Counted from the stretch's first letter, positions 17,497 through 27,440 are shown. The stretch: DNA of 64,000 nt from Marinomonas posidonica IVIA-Po-181 (GCF_000214215.1 NC_015559.1:1612001-1676000); one strand, 5' to 3'. Notes: generated from the sequence alone by a model not told the origin. Numbers and translations are program-made.

Positions 17497-18675
17497 GTGG
17501 ATAAGCAAGATGTGATCATAATTGGAGCAGGGGCGTCGGGTTTAATGTGTGCTGCAACGGCAGCGTATCGTGGCAGAAAAGTTTTAGTGCTCGATCATGC
17601 GAATAAAGCGGGTAAGAAAATTCTCATGTCAGGAGGCGGACGTTGCAACTTCACTAACATGGATGCCGCCCCGAAACATTTTTTATCGGATAATCCTCAT
17701 TTTTGTATCTCTGCATTGCGTCGTTATACACCGCAAGACTTTGTTGATTTAGTGGATCGTCATGGTTTGGATTATGTTGAAAAGGCCCCAGGCCAGCTTT
17801 TTTGCGAACATTCTGCGAAAGACTTATTGGCTATTTTAATGACGGAAGTGGAGTGGTCTGGTGCTGATATTAAGCTGAATATCAAGGTTGTAAAAATTGA
17901 CTATCAAGATGACATGACCTTGGTGACCACAAATCAAGGTGTATTTGCTTGTGATTCATTGGTGGTTGCTACCGGTGGTTTGTCGATTCCAACCATGGGT
18001 GCGACTGGTTTTGGTTATGATATGGCCAAACAAGTCGGCCATGAAGTGTTGCCGACACGAGCAAGCTTAGTGCCGATTACGGTTCAGCCGGAACGAAAAG
18101 AGCAGTTTGCCGCCTTATCTGGTATTGCCTGTGATATCACCGCCACTTCTAAAGGTGTGTCGTTTCAAGAGCCTATGCTCTTTACCCATCGAGGTGTCAG
18201 TGGTCCAGCTATATTGCAAATTACCAACTTTTGGCAGCCGGGTGAGTCGTTGGGAATCAATTTGATCCCGAACTTAACGTTAGAATCTCTAATGGCATTA
18301 CGACAGGAAGCACCGAAAAAGAGTTTTGAGGGTTATCTTTCGAGTTTATTGCCAAAACGTTTAGTGGAACTAGTGAAAGTGCGTTTTGATTGGTTAGATC
18401 AGCGCTCTGCACAAACTTCAAACGAACAAATCGAGCAACTGTTCCAATACCTTAGTCATTACGACATTGCACCAAATGGTACGGAAGGCTATCGCACCGC
18501 GGAAGTCACATTAGGTGGCGTTAATACCAAGGAAATCTCGTCAAAGACCTTTGAATCGCAAAAACAAAAAGGTCTCTACTTTATTGGTGAAGTGCTGGAT
18601 GTCACTGGTTGGCTTGGTGGGTATAACTTCCAGTGGGCGTGGGCGAGTGGCTTTGCCGCTGGTCAGTATGTGTAA
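17497..18675 (+). CDS. NAD(P)/FAD-dependent oxidoreductase, HI0933/YhiN (BaiN-like) family
   Basis: 392 residues from a GTG start with GAGG 8 bases upstream. The N-terminus has the FAD motif IIGAGASGLMCA, then MSGGGRCNFTN, the family signature, and the C-terminus has GEVLDVTGWLGGYNFQWAWASG, the second flavin-contact segment. Members are cytoplasmic flavoproteins of mostly unknown substrate. Transcribed alone and converging on the OmpA-like gene. Confidence 0.9.
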   Translation: MDKQDVIIIGAGASGLMCAATAAYRGRKVLVLDHANKAGKKILMSGGGRCNFTNMDAAPKHFLSDNPHFCISALRRYTPQDFVDLVDRHGLDYVEKAPGQLFCEHSAKDLLAILMTEVEWSGADIKLNIKVVKIDYQDDMTLVTTNQGVFACDSLVVATGGLSIPTMGATGFGYDMAKQVGHEVLPTRASLVPITVQPERKEQFAALSGIACDITATSKGVSFQEPMLFTHRGVSGPAILQITNFWQPGESLGINLIPNLTLESLMALRQEAPKKSFEGYLSSLLPKRLVELVKVRFDWLDQRSAQTSNEQIEQLFQYLSHYDIAPNGTEGYRTAEVTLGGVNTKEISSKTFESQKQKGLYFIGEVLDVTGWLGGYNFQWAWASGFAAGQYV

Positions 18676-18699
18676 TTTTGAACTTAAAACAGGGACGTT

Positions 18700-19329
18700 T
18701 TAGTTGTTGCGGTTGTAAGCGGTGTTGGCGCTTTGGTCGACGCTGTAGATGGTCCAGCGCTGATTAGCGAATTGCTCTTTTGCAAATACTTCTGCAACAA
18801 CACGGCGGTTCTGGCTGCGGCCTTCGGGGGTGTCATTGGTGGCGATAGGACGGGTTTCACCGTAACCGATGCCTTTGACGCGGTTGGCTTTAATGCGGAA
18901 GCTATCAACTAATACATCTGCAATAGCAGAAGCTCGCTTTTGGGATAAAACGCGATTTGATTCTGCTGACCCTGAGCTGTCTGTATGGCCTTCAATGACA
19001 ATGTTGCTGTGTGGGTGCTCTTGAAGGAAGGCCGCAAGGTCTTTTAATTCAGAATAGAAACGTGGTTTGATATTCGCTTTGCCTGAGTCAAACAATATGT
19101 TTAGTTCAACAGAAAGCAGTTTTGAAGTTTGACTCGAGCAGCCTTCATTGTCTACGGCAGAGTCTGATGGCGTGTCTGGACAAAGATCACGAGCGTCAAT
19201 TACGCCATCACGATCGGTGTCTGCAAGACGGGCCTTTACATTTGACGCATACAGGCTTTCGGCTGTCGCGAAATGGCTAAAGGCAAGCAGGCAGGCTGCA
19301 ATGCTGATGTGTTTAATGATTGACGTCAT
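18700..19329 (-). CDS. OmpA-family protein with calcium-type repeat and peptidoglycan-binding domain
   Basis: 209 residues: signal peptide ending at FATAES, a thrombospondin-3-like DTDRDGVIDARDLCPDTP segment (residues 37-54), then an OmpA C-terminal domain (about 75-185) with NIVIEGHTDSSGS and NRRVVAEV, which binds peptidoglycan diaminopimelate. It probably links the outer membrane to the wall. It lacks a lipobox and a barrel domain, so it is likely a soluble periplasmic or surface-associated form. Confidence 0.87.
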   Translation of the reverse strand: MTSIIKHISIAACLLAFSHFATAESLYASNVKARLADTDRDGVIDARDLCPDTPSDSAVDNEGCSSQTSKLLSVELNILFDSGKANIKPRFYSELKDLAAFLQEHPHSNIVIEGHTDSSGSAESNRVLSQKRASAIADVLVDSFRIKANRVKGIGYGETRPIATNDTPEGRSQNRRVVAEVFAKEQFANQRWTIYSVDQSANTAYNRNN

Positions 19330-19466
19330 GAATAACTGGCTCTTTATACAACTTTACTACTTAAGCTAATTTTAATTTAAAAAATGATCACTAGCCATGG
19401 GCTTTTTGTATCTTTGTTTTGTTAAATTGTTTTTATGTAGCGTTTTGTTAAAGAGGGGGCTGTTTT

Positions 19467-19889
19467 CTACCAGCTTCCTGTGTTTTCCATCGATGCCCAA
19501 GGTTCAGCAGGTTCTAACGAGCCGTCTTTTTGAAGCAGCTCAATTGAGATGTTGTTTGGGTCTTTAATAAAGGCCATGTGGCCGTCGCGTGGTGGTCGTA
19601 GAATGGTTACACCCATATTTTGTAGGTTGTCACATACTTGGTAGATATTGTCTACTTCAAAGGCCAAATGGCCGAATTGGTCGCCACCTGAGTAGCTTCT
19701 ATCATCCCAATTGTGAGTCAGCTCAACTTCAGGTGCGCCTGGTTCAGAGGCGTAGTAGATAAGTGAAAACTGGCCCTTTTCACTGTCCATACGGCGTGTT
19801 TGTACCAAACCCAAGCCTTGTGTGTAAAAAGTATGACTTTCCTCTGGCTTATCTGTTCGTATCATTGCATGTAGGTAACGAATCGACAT
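19467..19889 (-). CDS. gloA: Lactoylglutathione lyase (glyoxalase I), VOC superfamily
   Basis: 140 residues from the ATG at 19889, which has AGGAGA 6 bases upstream; a longer in-frame start at 19919 would lie across that site. The protein opens with LHAMIRTDKPEESHTFYTQGLGL and contains VELTHNWDDRSYSGGDQFGHLAFEV and FIKDPNNISIELLQ, giving the metal ligands H, E, H and E of glyoxalase I. It isomerises the methylglyoxal-glutathione hemithioacetal in the cytoplasm. Confidence 0.85.
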   Translation of the reverse strand: MSIRYLHAMIRTDKPEESHTFYTQGLGLVQTRRMDSEKGQFSLIYYASEPGAPEVELTHNWDDRSYSGGDQFGHLAFEVDNIYQVCDNLQNMGVTILRPPRDGHMAFIKDPNNISIELLQKDGSLEPAEPWASMENTGSW

Positions 19890-19977
19890 GGTTCTCTCCT
19901 TTTTGATTTCTGCTTGCATGGCATTATGGCGCTAAGATTCAGTAAATACAAAAGGTTAACTCGGACTTGCATGCTTT

Positions 19978-20304
19978 TTACTCATCTTCCCATACCCAAC
20001 GTAAGGGTTCGCCAAAATCATCATAAATGACTTTTTTCTTCGGTCTAGTCTTGTTTGTTTTCGGGGCTGACGACGAAGAGGGCGGGTGTTTCTTATGCTG
20101 AATTGCGGCCACCACATGATTTAGTGGTGTGCGGTCTTGTCTTGGTTCACTAAAGCCGATGTGACTCGTGTTATACTTTCCATCAACAAGGCCTGATTCG
20201 CCCATGTCGACTTGTTGGATTTCCCCTTTGGCTTTGATAAATTCCTCGACCAAAGACTCGAGTTCTTGTCGTGTCTCTTTTTTTGTGGTTTTAGGTTTTA
20301 TCAT
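19978..20304 (-). CDS. Small protein of unknown function
   Basis: 108 residues, not recognised. The N-terminal half is a charged helix (ELESLVEEFIKAKGEIQQVDMG), the middle is rich in serine, proline and lysine, and the end is acidic and aromatic (YDDFGEPLRWVWEDE). The composition suggests a cytoplasmic, partly disordered adaptor or nucleic-acid-associated protein. It diverges from yejK, 95 bases away. Confidence 0.65.
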   Translation of the reverse strand: MIKPKTTKKETRQELESLVEEFIKAKGEIQQVDMGESGLVDGKYNTSHIGFSEPRQDRTPLNHVVAAIQHKKHPPSSSSAPKTNKTRPKKKVIYDDFGEPLRWVWEDE

Positions 20305-20399
20305 GGCACTTATTCTATGGAAAATCTTGTTGTGAATGAAGGCGTTACAGATTCAATGAAAAAGTCATTAAACATCCATATTAAACGTAGAGGTAGCTG

Positions 20400-21428
20400 G
20401 TGTCTATTAGCAACTTAATTGTGCATGAAATTCAGAAGCATGAAGGTGAACGCAAGGCCATTTTGATTGCGCGTCCGAATGAAAACCCAGTAGATAGTCA
20501 GGCGGAAGCGTTGTCAGCGCAAGTGACCAACTTATTTAATCGATCTGGAATGAACACTGGACGATTTGCCAATCCACAAGGCAGTGATGAGGGGTCTCAG
20601 TTACCGGGTTTACTGTATAAACATTTTAAAGATAACGACTTTGCCGATTTTGCCGCGTTTACAAAAGATTGTGCTGCCGAATACTTGAAACACCTTGAAT
20701 CGGTAGAAGAGGCGGAAGGTGGTTTGTTGTGGTTTAACCATTATGAACTTCATGACACGCACTTTTTATACATTGTTATGTTGAAGCGTAAAAAAGGCAT
20801 TGGTCTTGGTGCGGATTTGAGTTTGTCGCAAATTGAACAGATCGAAATGGAAAAGCTCCACATGGCATTGCGTATCAACTTGACGGCTTGGCAGTCTGGT
20901 GATGAAGGACGTTACATTGCGTTTCGCTTTGGTCGTGCTCCTAAATTTGAAAGTGAATACTTTACACATTTTATCGGTTGTGATGAGCCGAAAGCCGCAG
21001 CGAAAGAAACACGCAAATTGGTGGATTTGACATCGGCGTTTTGTCAGGCAGAAGGCATTCCTTCAAAGCAAGCAAATGAATTCAAGAAAGTGGTTTCTGA
21101 GCATTGTCAGTCAAAAGCAGAAGAGCGTGAGCCATTGGAGATTAAAGATATTGCGTCGCAGGTTGAATCACGTTTCTCGGTTGAACAAGCCAACAAATTT
21201 TTAGAAATTGCAGATTCTGATAGTTTTAAAATGGAGAAAGAAATCTTCGTTGAAAAAGCGGCATTGAAGAAACTAACGCGTTTATCGGGCAGTTCCCGTG
21301 CCTTAACCTTAAGTTTTGATAGCGAGTTGCTAGGGGAGTCGATTAAGTTTGATGCAGACTCCGGCACCTTGGTGATCAAAGATTTGCCAAAGAGTCTGCT
21401 GAAACAATTACAAGCTGTTAGTGATTAA
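20400..21428 (+). CDS. yejK: Nucleoid-associated protein YejK/NdpA (37-kD family)
   Basis: 342 residues from a GTG start with GAGG about 6 bases upstream. The N-terminus MSISNLIVHEIQKHE, the FNRSGMNTGRFANPQ motif and the C-terminal IKDLPKSLLKQL are typical of the chromosomal NdpA/YejK protein, which is associated with the nucleoid. A second, much diverged relative is found in the accessory region at 50875-51972, which makes this the housekeeping copy. Confidence 0.92.
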   Translation: MSISNLIVHEIQKHEGERKAILIARPNENPVDSQAEALSAQVTNLFNRSGMNTGRFANPQGSDEGSQLPGLLYKHFKDNDFADFAAFTKDCAAEYLKHLESVEEAEGGLLWFNHYELHDTHFLYIVMLKRKKGIGLGADLSLSQIEQIEMEKLHMALRINLTAWQSGDEGRYIAFRFGRAPKFESEYFTHFIGCDEPKAAAKETRKLVDLTSAFCQAEGIPSKQANEFKKVVSEHCQSKAEEREPLEIKDIASQVESRFSVEQANKFLEIADSDSFKMEKEIFVEKAALKKLTRLSGSSRALTLSFDSELLGESIKFDADSGTLVIKDLPKSLLKQLQAVSD

Positions 21429-21460
21429 TTCGACCGTGAAAAAAAATTGAATGGAGAGGC

Positions 21461-22108
21461 TTATGATAATCCCAATAAGCCTTCCAGTTCTTTCATACTG
21501 TTGAAGACTTCAGTTGCACCGGCGGCCAGCTGTAATTCTGCTGGTACGCTTTCACTAAAAGCAAACACCCGCATACCTGCTGCCCGTCCTGCTCGAATGC
21601 CCGCCACGGAATCTTCAATGACAATGCAATCTTTTGGCTCTGTGCTTAGTGCTTGAGCAGCGGTTAAGTATAATTCTGGTGATGGTTTTCCTTTGGCCAC
21701 ATCTTCAACACAAAATCGTGTGCTGAAACGCTCTGCAAGCTGAATCTTATTCAGTTTATAGTTCATCTCTTGGCGTCTGGCATTGGTCGCCATGGCGATC
21801 GGAACCGTGATTTTATTCAGCAATTCGACGACGCCTGTAATGGGGGCTAACTCTTCTTCCATTAGCGCTTGGAATTTTTGACGATAGATTGAATCAAAGT
21901 CATCTGGTAGCGCTTTGCCAAGCATTGCCTCGGCATTTTGTAGATTCTCTTGATTGGTAAAGCCGGTGAATTTGTCATGAAGTGTTTGATCGTCAAGCTC
22001 TAGCCCTAGCTCTTTGAGCATAGTGCGAAGTAAGTCATTTGATAGGTTTTCGGTGTCAACGATCACACCGTCGCAATCGAATAGAATGGCTTTGTAGGAA
22101 TGCATCAT
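21461..22108 (-). CDS. HAD-superfamily phosphatase (beta-phosphoglucomutase/phosphoglycolate phosphatase type)
   Basis: 215 residues. Motif I is FDCDGVIVD near the start with the nucleophile aspartate, motif II is AMATNARR, and motifs III/IV are KGKPSPELY and CIVIEDSVAGIRAGRAAGM. The alpha-helical cap follows motif I, as in subfamily IA enzymes acting on small sugar phosphates. The exact substrate is not evident. It converges on yejK with a 32-base gap. Confidence 0.87.
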   Translation of the reverse strand: MMHSYKAILFDCDGVIVDTENLSNDLLRTMLKELGLELDDQTLHDKFTGFTNQENLQNAEAMLGKALPDDFDSIYRQKFQALMEEELAPITGVVELLNKITVPIAMATNARRQEMNYKLNKIQLAERFSTRFCVEDVAKGKPSPELYLTAAQALSTEPKDCIVIEDSVAGIRAGRAAGMRVFAFSESVPAELQLAAGATEVFNSMKELEGLLGLS

Positions 22109-22277
22109 ATAAAAGCATATTGGGTTGAGAATGTGCTTTGATGATAACGAATTATAGGTAGGTTAAGGAAGGGAGGGGCTTTATTGTTTTTCTCCCCAGA
22201 AGAAAAATGTTTTACGATATAATCATGCGTCTTTTAAGAGACGTTTGTTGTCTAGGTTGCGCCAAAGCGGCTAAGAG

Positions 22278-22466
22278 TTAGCTGGCTTGGCTAAGAGTTT
22301 GAGAGCGAAGGCTGATTTTTTTGATAGAGCGAAAGCTTGTTTTAAAGAAAGCCGCAATTGCTTTAGCTTGGCGAGCACGCTTTTGACGACGAGCATGATC
22401 TTCAACTGTGGTATCTTTATAACCCCATTGTGCAAGTAGTGCTTCGTATTGTTTTTGAGAATCCAT
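22278..22466 (-). CDS. Small basic protein of unknown function
   Basis: 62 residues from the ATG at 22466, which has GGAGAG 5 bases upstream; an open frame continues upstream to 22565 but without a ribosome site. It begins MDSQKQYEALLAQWGY and its second half is rich in lysine and arginine (RRQKRARQAK). Unrecognised; a cytoplasmic nucleic-acid-binding or ribosome-associated role is possible but not shown. Confidence 0.6.
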   Translation of the reverse strand: MDSQKQYEALLAQWGYKDTTVEDHARRQKRARQAKAIAAFFKTSFRSIKKISLRSQTLSQAS

Positions 22467-22614
22467 GAGTCTCTCCTTATAGGTCGGTTTGCAAAAATGT
22501 TGTTTTATTACAACAAGAGTAATACTAGTTAAGGCTGACCCATTGAACAAACGATCCTTTTTCACTCTATAGTTGAGTTTTTTTCACCTTTATTAAATTC
22601 TAAGGAAAATTGTC

Positions 22615-23091
22615 TTGTATCAAGCATTATCTCTGTTCTCAAAAAGTTGGATTTTTAAACGTCAAGACCCTAAGGTGGCACCGGAGGATTTGGCACAAAT
22701 TCACTTTTTGACAGAATCAAAAGCAGAGCAAATTTGGCGTGATTACGTTAGTCAGGATCAGCTTCATCCAGATCTTTTTACCGAGTTTGATTGGCCTAAG
22801 AAAGTCCCTGAAGAGCTTGAGATTAATAAGGTTCAATGGGAAAAAGCATGGGACAGTGATTTATTAGAACTGCCGGAGGCCGTGCTGGCGCACTGTCACC
22901 ATTGGGGGGAGGACACCACTGTCTATTTTTGTTGCCACAATGAGCAAATTTTTGAGCTCAGCTGGGGAGTGTTTAAGCGGACTTGGAAGGCCTTCTTGTT
23001 TTTAGATAATGGCCCAATTTTGGTGGGTAAAAAGAAGAAGCAAGCTTTGCAGTTTCACTCTAATGGTTGGGTTAACTTACTTTTGAGATAA
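22615..23091 (+). CDS. DUF2947 family protein
   Basis: 158 residues from a TTG start, with AAGGA about 10 bases upstream. The wording SWIFKRQDPKVAPEDL, the TVYFCCHNEQIFELSW centre and the KRTWKAFLFLDNGPILVGKKK segment match the DUF2947 family of marine gammaproteobacteria. No known function; no signal or membrane segment, so it is likely cytoplasmic. Confidence 0.82.
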   Translation: MYQALSLFSKSWIFKRQDPKVAPEDLAQIHFLTESKAEQIWRDYVSQDQLHPDLFTEFDWPKKVPEELEINKVQWEKAWDSDLLELPEAVLAHCHHWGEDTTVYFCCHNEQIFELSWGVFKRTWKAFLFLDNGPILVGKKKKQALQFHSNGWVNLLLR

Positions 23092-23196
23092 ATTAACTGT
23101 ATGAAAAGCAATCAGTTAATCTGCGCTTTTTTGTAATTTTGCTACATTTTTATTGGTGTTTTGCCAAATGTAGGTGATGAGACCAAATGTTTGTTG

Positions 23197-23913
23197 TTAC
23201 CTGGTATGGTCATTGCCTCGTTTACGGCTGTTTAAGCAGGCTTGGTTAAAGGCTTGATAATAACGCAATAGGTGTTCGCTCTGATCCTTGTGGCCTAAGC
23301 TGTCTAACAGCATGGCGGTGACTTCTGCGGTAGCAAACTGCATGTCATGCTGCGAATGTCGTACTAAAAATGAGCGCTGTGCTGCTTGGTTGATTTCAAA
23401 GTGAGGAATGGTCTTTAACCACTCGCTTTGATGGAACATCTTGCTGGCTTGTTTCCAGGTACCATCAAGAATGACAAAGGTGTGCGGCTTTCCTGTGTTT
23501 TCTTTTATTACTTCTATCTGTTGTCTCATAGCTCTTCCTTGTTTTTGGGCTGTTAACGTATTGGGGAAGAGAAGAGTGCAGTGCTGTTTGTTTTCATTTA
23601 GCTGGTTTAGGAGAGCTTTTTCTGGTTCGGTTCTGCTCCAGATAAAAGCCTGTGTCTGATTCGGGAAAAGGTCCGCGATCAGTCGGCCACTGTTTGTCGG
23701 TTTGTGTATTTCGTCCCGGTGGTAAAGCAAAATAAAGTGAATGGCCGCGTTTTGTGTTTGCCTTTGGTCGCAAAAGCAAGCTGATTTCGCCATTAAGCAG
23801 CTGGCGCATCGGTCAGCATTTGAGCCTCTTGCTAGAAAAGGTCGCATGGCTTTGGATTTGCAGTCTTCTCTCAATTGATCGACGGCGTGTTTTTGAAACT
23901 CTCTAGTCATCAT
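23197..23913 (-). CDS. tapT: tRNA-uridine aminocarboxypropyltransferase (DTW domain, TapT/YfiP)
   Basis: 238 residues with a zinc-type CASCLMAKSACFC cluster near residues 36-48, HRDEIHKPTNSGRL, and the DTW-type motif LDGTWKQASKM in the second half. TapT transfers the aminocarboxypropyl group of SAM to uridine 47 of tRNA, making acp3U. Starts at the first of two adjacent ATG codons. Single gene, transcribed toward DUF2947. Confidence 0.88.
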   Translation of the reverse strand: MMTREFQKHAVDQLREDCKSKAMRPFLARGSNADRCASCLMAKSACFCDQRQTQNAAIHFILLYHRDEIHKPTNSGRLIADLFPNQTQAFIWSRTEPEKALLNQLNENKQHCTLLFPNTLTAQKQGRAMRQQIEVIKENTGKPHTFVILDGTWKQASKMFHQSEWLKTIPHFEINQAAQRSFLVRHSQHDMQFATAEVTAMLLDSLGHKDQSEHLLRYYQAFNQACLNSRKRGNDHTR

Positions 23914-24191
23914 GGTCTTCGTTTTTAAAGTAGAGCGTCATTATGGTTTTTTTTAGCCTAATGTCTATGGGCGTTTTAGTTATTAAAAATGCCATCTTGT
24001 GTCATTGTCTTATTGCTCTTAAATGTATAAATTTGTTAACAAAAAATGGCAAATTTACGATTTCCTGAAGAAAGCTTTAAACAAATTATGCAAATACAGA
24101 GGAATGAATTGGAAGCTTCTTTTTAGCGCTGTTCGTGATCTCTTTCTCACGCTAAGGTGTGAGATATTATTTTGGTACCACTGAGTTATTT

Positions 24192-24956
24192 ATGAGTCGT
24201 TATATCTCTCCTGTGTTGTATGTTCTTCTGATGTTAGTGGGATGTATGGCCTTTGTTTCAATTGCTGGTGTTCGAGTGGGGATCTTTGAACCACTGACAG
24301 GTTTTTCCATGGTGCGTGAAAGTGTTTATGCTTCATTGGTGTTATCTGTATTGGCCATTGTTTCACTAGGCGCTTGTTGCAAAGAAAGAAATATCGGTAG
24401 TCAGCGTTTCTTTTTCTTAGTACTCATTGTGTCTCTTGTGTACAGTTTTATGTGGATCGGCTTTTATTTACACCGCTCTGATTTACCTTCTATTAATGAC
24501 ATCTCCACTGACACAGAAATGCCACCTGCGTTTTTGAATGTGAATTTCATTCGCAGTTCCAACGAGAATGACCTTGCTTACAACCCAGATTGGGCACCTA
24601 TTCAGAAGAAGCATTATCCAAATGTTAAACCCGTATTTACGCCTGAAAGTAAGCAGCAGGTGTATTATGTCGTAGCGGATTTGGTGCAGGATCGTGGTTG
24701 GGATGTTGTCGCCAAATACCCGGCAGCAGGTATGATTGAGGCAACCGCTCGTACGCCGATTTTTGGTTTTCGTGATGATGTCGTGATACGTATTTTGCAG
24801 GTGGATAATGACAAGGTTCGCATAGACATGCGTTCTTGCTCTCGTGTTGGTCGAGGGGATTATGGTGTGAATGCTCAGCGCATTGAGTCTTTTATGACGG
24901 ATTTGAACACTCGTCTAGAACGCTCCACCATGCCCAAGGTCAACACTGTTCGATAA
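24192..24956 (+). CDS. Membrane protein with DUF1499 domain
   Basis: About 254 residues. Three hydrophobic segments fill the first 100 residues (YVLLMLVGCMAFV, ASLVLSVLAIVSLG, FFFLVLIVSLVYSFMWIGF), followed by a soluble DUF1499 domain (about 140-250) with VVADLVQDRGWDVVA and RSCSRVGRGDYGVNAQRI. The domain is of unknown function and common in proteobacterial membrane proteins. A GTG at 24159 in frame is an alternative start; neither has a strong ribosome site, so the start is uncertain. Confidence 0.82.
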   Translation: MSRYISPVLYVLLMLVGCMAFVSIAGVRVGIFEPLTGFSMVRESVYASLVLSVLAIVSLGACCKERNIGSQRFFFLVLIVSLVYSFMWIGFYLHRSDLPSINDISTDTEMPPAFLNVNFIRSSNENDLAYNPDWAPIQKKHYPNVKPVFTPESKQQVYYVVADLVQDRGWDVVAKYPAAGMIEATARTPIFGFRDDVVIRILQVDNDKVRIDMRSCSRVGRGDYGVNAQRIESFMTDLNTRLERSTMPKVNTVR

Positions 24957-25048
24957 TTGCACTGCCAGTTTTGGTATTGAAAATCTGCTCGTCATTGAAA
25001 ATCAGATAGGCTAGGCTTTGATGATTATTCAGTAAAGGGCATGGTGAC

Positions 25049-25636
25049 GTGAGTCTTCGACAGCAGCAAAAACAACATACTCGATCTAAAATCAAAACCA
25101 TTGCCAAGCAGGCTTTTCTCTCCCAAGGCATCGCCGCCACAAGTACTCGTTATTTAAGTCAGCAAGCGGGCATTGCTGTCGGCACCTTGTTCGTGCATTT
25201 TCCCGACAAGCTAGCGCTGGTGAAGGATATCTTTTTTGATGAAATGGATATCGCGCTAAGGGCGGGTGCTCAAGCCCAATCCCATTGTGTGTCACCGCTT
25301 GAATACTTGTCGCAGATGGCGCAAGTCTTGTTCCGTTTCTATGATGAATACGCCGAATTTACACGAGAAGTCTTGCTGGATAGCGTGGTGACAGGCGGTT
25401 TTCACACCAATCAAATTACGATTATTTCTGAAGGCATTGTGAAGCGTTTCCAGCACGTGGGAGTGGATGAAAAAACGGCGCATGTTTTTGCTGAAAATAT
25501 GGTCGCAAATTATTGGTTTGTATTACTGGAAAGTGTACCAAAGGGGCAGCTCGGGCACGCTGCGATGGCGCGTCTGAAACGGTTAAACTTACCTTTTGAA
25601 GTGTCTTATCAAAACGCCGCAAAGAAATCACAGTAA
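25049..25636 (+). CDS. TetR/AcrR-family transcriptional regulator
   Basis: 195 residues from a GTG start. The N-terminal helix-turn-helix is seen in TRSKIKTIAKQAFLSQGIAATSTRYLSQQAGIAVGTLFVHFPDKLALV, and a variable ligand-binding helical domain follows. Its target is unknown. It lies 92 bases after the DUF1499 gene on the same strand and converges on radD. Confidence 0.88.
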   Translation: MSLRQQQKQHTRSKIKTIAKQAFLSQGIAATSTRYLSQQAGIAVGTLFVHFPDKLALVKDIFFDEMDIALRAGAQAQSHCVSPLEYLSQMAQVLFRFYDEYAEFTREVLLDSVVTGGFHTNQITIISEGIVKRFQHVGVDEKTAHVFAENMVANYWFVLLESVPKGQLGHAAMARLKRLNLPFEVSYQNAAKKSQ

Positions 25637-25682
25637 AGCGCCTTTCTTTTTTATAAGGCGAAAAGAAGGACGTATAAGCTGA

Positions 25683-27440
25683 TTAGTTAAGATCGTTGGC
25701 TTTGCGAAAAGGTCCTTGATAATCAAACAGTCGCTCTGTAACTTGCCAGTGCTGTTTGTTCTTTTTCGCGATCACGAAATCGGGGGTAGGTAGGTAGTCT
25801 ATAAAAGGTGCCACTTGCTCTGCTTGATCAAACTCTAGGGTCTGGCTTGCGTTGGCAATACGACGCCCAAATAGCTCATTAAAGCTTTGTCGAGATTTTT
25901 TATAGTCGAAGCGGAAGGTTTCAGTGAGAGTTAAGCCATCTTCGTCATGGTAAGTGATTTTAATGCTGTTGTCTGAAGTGTGTATGCTCGGACTGATGCC
26001 TGCGCAGCGCAGTACTTTGTTGTCTTTTAGGTTTAATGCTTTTCTCAGTAGATCATCTGGATCAATCAATTTTTCTTGGCAATGTTGGCAGTGTCGAGCG
26101 GCAATGTCGTTTTCTTCATTGCAATGAGGGCAGCGTTTAAATCGAAAGCGATACGAACATTGCTCTTCACCATGCGGTGTTTCAATCAGCCCGTGGCAAC
26201 GACGCCCAAAATGCTCGATGACATTGCCATCAGCGTCTTTTCGCCCCCAAAAAGTATTCGCAAAATCACACTCAGGGCAATGGATTTGCACAGCGACGGA
26301 ATCGGCGGTTGGTCGTTTTTCACCTATCTCTGGCTGGAAAATATTGTAGCCGTTGTTGGTGTAGTCCAATACTAGGCAATCTTTCTTGCCTGGGCTTGAA
26401 CGCAAACCTCGCCCGACAATTTGTTGAAATAAGCTAATGGATTGTGTCGGGCGCAAAATGGCAATGACATCCACGTGTGGGGCATCAAACCCTGTGGTCA
26501 ACACAGACACATTGACCAAATACTTTATCTCTTTGGCTTTAAAGGCCTGAACCAGTGAATCCCTTTGTTTGTTCTTGGTCTGACCTGTAATGAGGGCGGT
26601 TTGATCAGTAGGTAAATAGCTAACGATTTCTTTCGCATGGTCTATGGTGGCAGCGAAAATCATCACTCCTTGACGGTCATGACTCAGTTGCAAAATCTGT
26701 TCGCTGATCGCTTGTGTAACCCGTGGGTGTTTGTGGATGAGTTCATTTAGGGCGATATCGTCCGTGCTGTGTTCACCATCGAGACTTTCTGTTAATAGGC
26801 TGAAATCGTAGTGGGCAATGGCTGCATCGTAATGGATTGGTGGGGTTAGGTAGCCTTTCTTGACCATGTGTTGCAGTGGTAATTCGTATATGCATTTTTT
26901 AAAAAAGGCGTCTTGCGTTGGGCGAGCGTAGCCGTGGTAATGTTGCTCATAAATCCAGCCGCTGCCAAGTCGGTAAGGTGTCGCGGTTAAACCAAGAATT
27001 TTTACCTTAGGGTTGAGGGCTTTGAAGTGAGCGATGGTACTTAAATATTGGCCATCATCGTCTTTGCCGATACGGTGGCATTCGTCAATAATGACTAGGC
27101 TAATCGCTTGATCAAATCGTTCTAAATTGGCGGAAATTGACTGGATGCTGGCAAAGATGGTTTTCTCATCATGGCTCTTCTGTTTTAAGCCAGCCGAGTA
27201 AATGCCGGCGGAGGAGCCTGTCGCGACGAATTTAGCATGATTTTGCTCGACCAGTTCTTTTACGTGTGCAAGGCAGATAACGCGGCCTTTTGCTAGTCGA
27301 CTTAACTCCGCAATGACTAAGCTTTTGCCAGCGCCAGTTGGCAATACAATCACCGCAGGGTCATCAGAGCGCCGAAAGTGCGCTAGTGAAGACTCGACGG
27401 CTTGAATTTGGTAATCGCGAAGTTGAAAAGCTGGGCTCAT
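25683..27440 (-). CDS. radD: RadD (YejH)-type superfamily 2 helicase
   Basis: 585 residues, the length of E. coli RadD. Visible helicase motifs are the Q-region LRDYQIQAV, Walker A LPTGAGKSL, DECH, TATPYR, and motif VI QIVGRGLRSSPGKK. Two cysteine clusters follow at about 385-445 (CPECDF and CPHCNEEN-CQHC), as in the RadD zinc region. RadD takes part in recovery from DNA damage, in DNA crosslink and strand-break repair with RecA and SSB. Confidence 0.9.
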   Translation of the reverse strand: MSPAFQLRDYQIQAVESSLAHFRRSDDPAVIVLPTGAGKSLVIAELSRLAKGRVICLAHVKELVEQNHAKFVATGSSAGIYSAGLKQKSHDEKTIFASIQSISANLERFDQAISLVIIDECHRIGKDDDGQYLSTIAHFKALNPKVKILGLTATPYRLGSGWIYEQHYHGYARPTQDAFFKKCIYELPLQHMVKKGYLTPPIHYDAAIAHYDFSLLTESLDGEHSTDDIALNELIHKHPRVTQAISEQILQLSHDRQGVMIFAATIDHAKEIVSYLPTDQTALITGQTKNKQRDSLVQAFKAKEIKYLVNVSVLTTGFDAPHVDVIAILRPTQSISLFQQIVGRGLRSSPGKKDCLVLDYTNNGYNIFQPEIGEKRPTADSVAVQIHCPECDFANTFWGRKDADGNVIEHFGRRCHGLIETPHGEEQCSYRFRFKRCPHCNEENDIAARHCQHCQEKLIDPDDLLRKALNLKDNKVLRCAGISPSIHTSDNSIKITYHDEDGLTLTETFRFDYKKSRQSFNELFGRRIANASQTLEFDQAEQVAPFIDYLPTPDFVIAKKNKQHWQVTERLFDYQGPFRKANDLN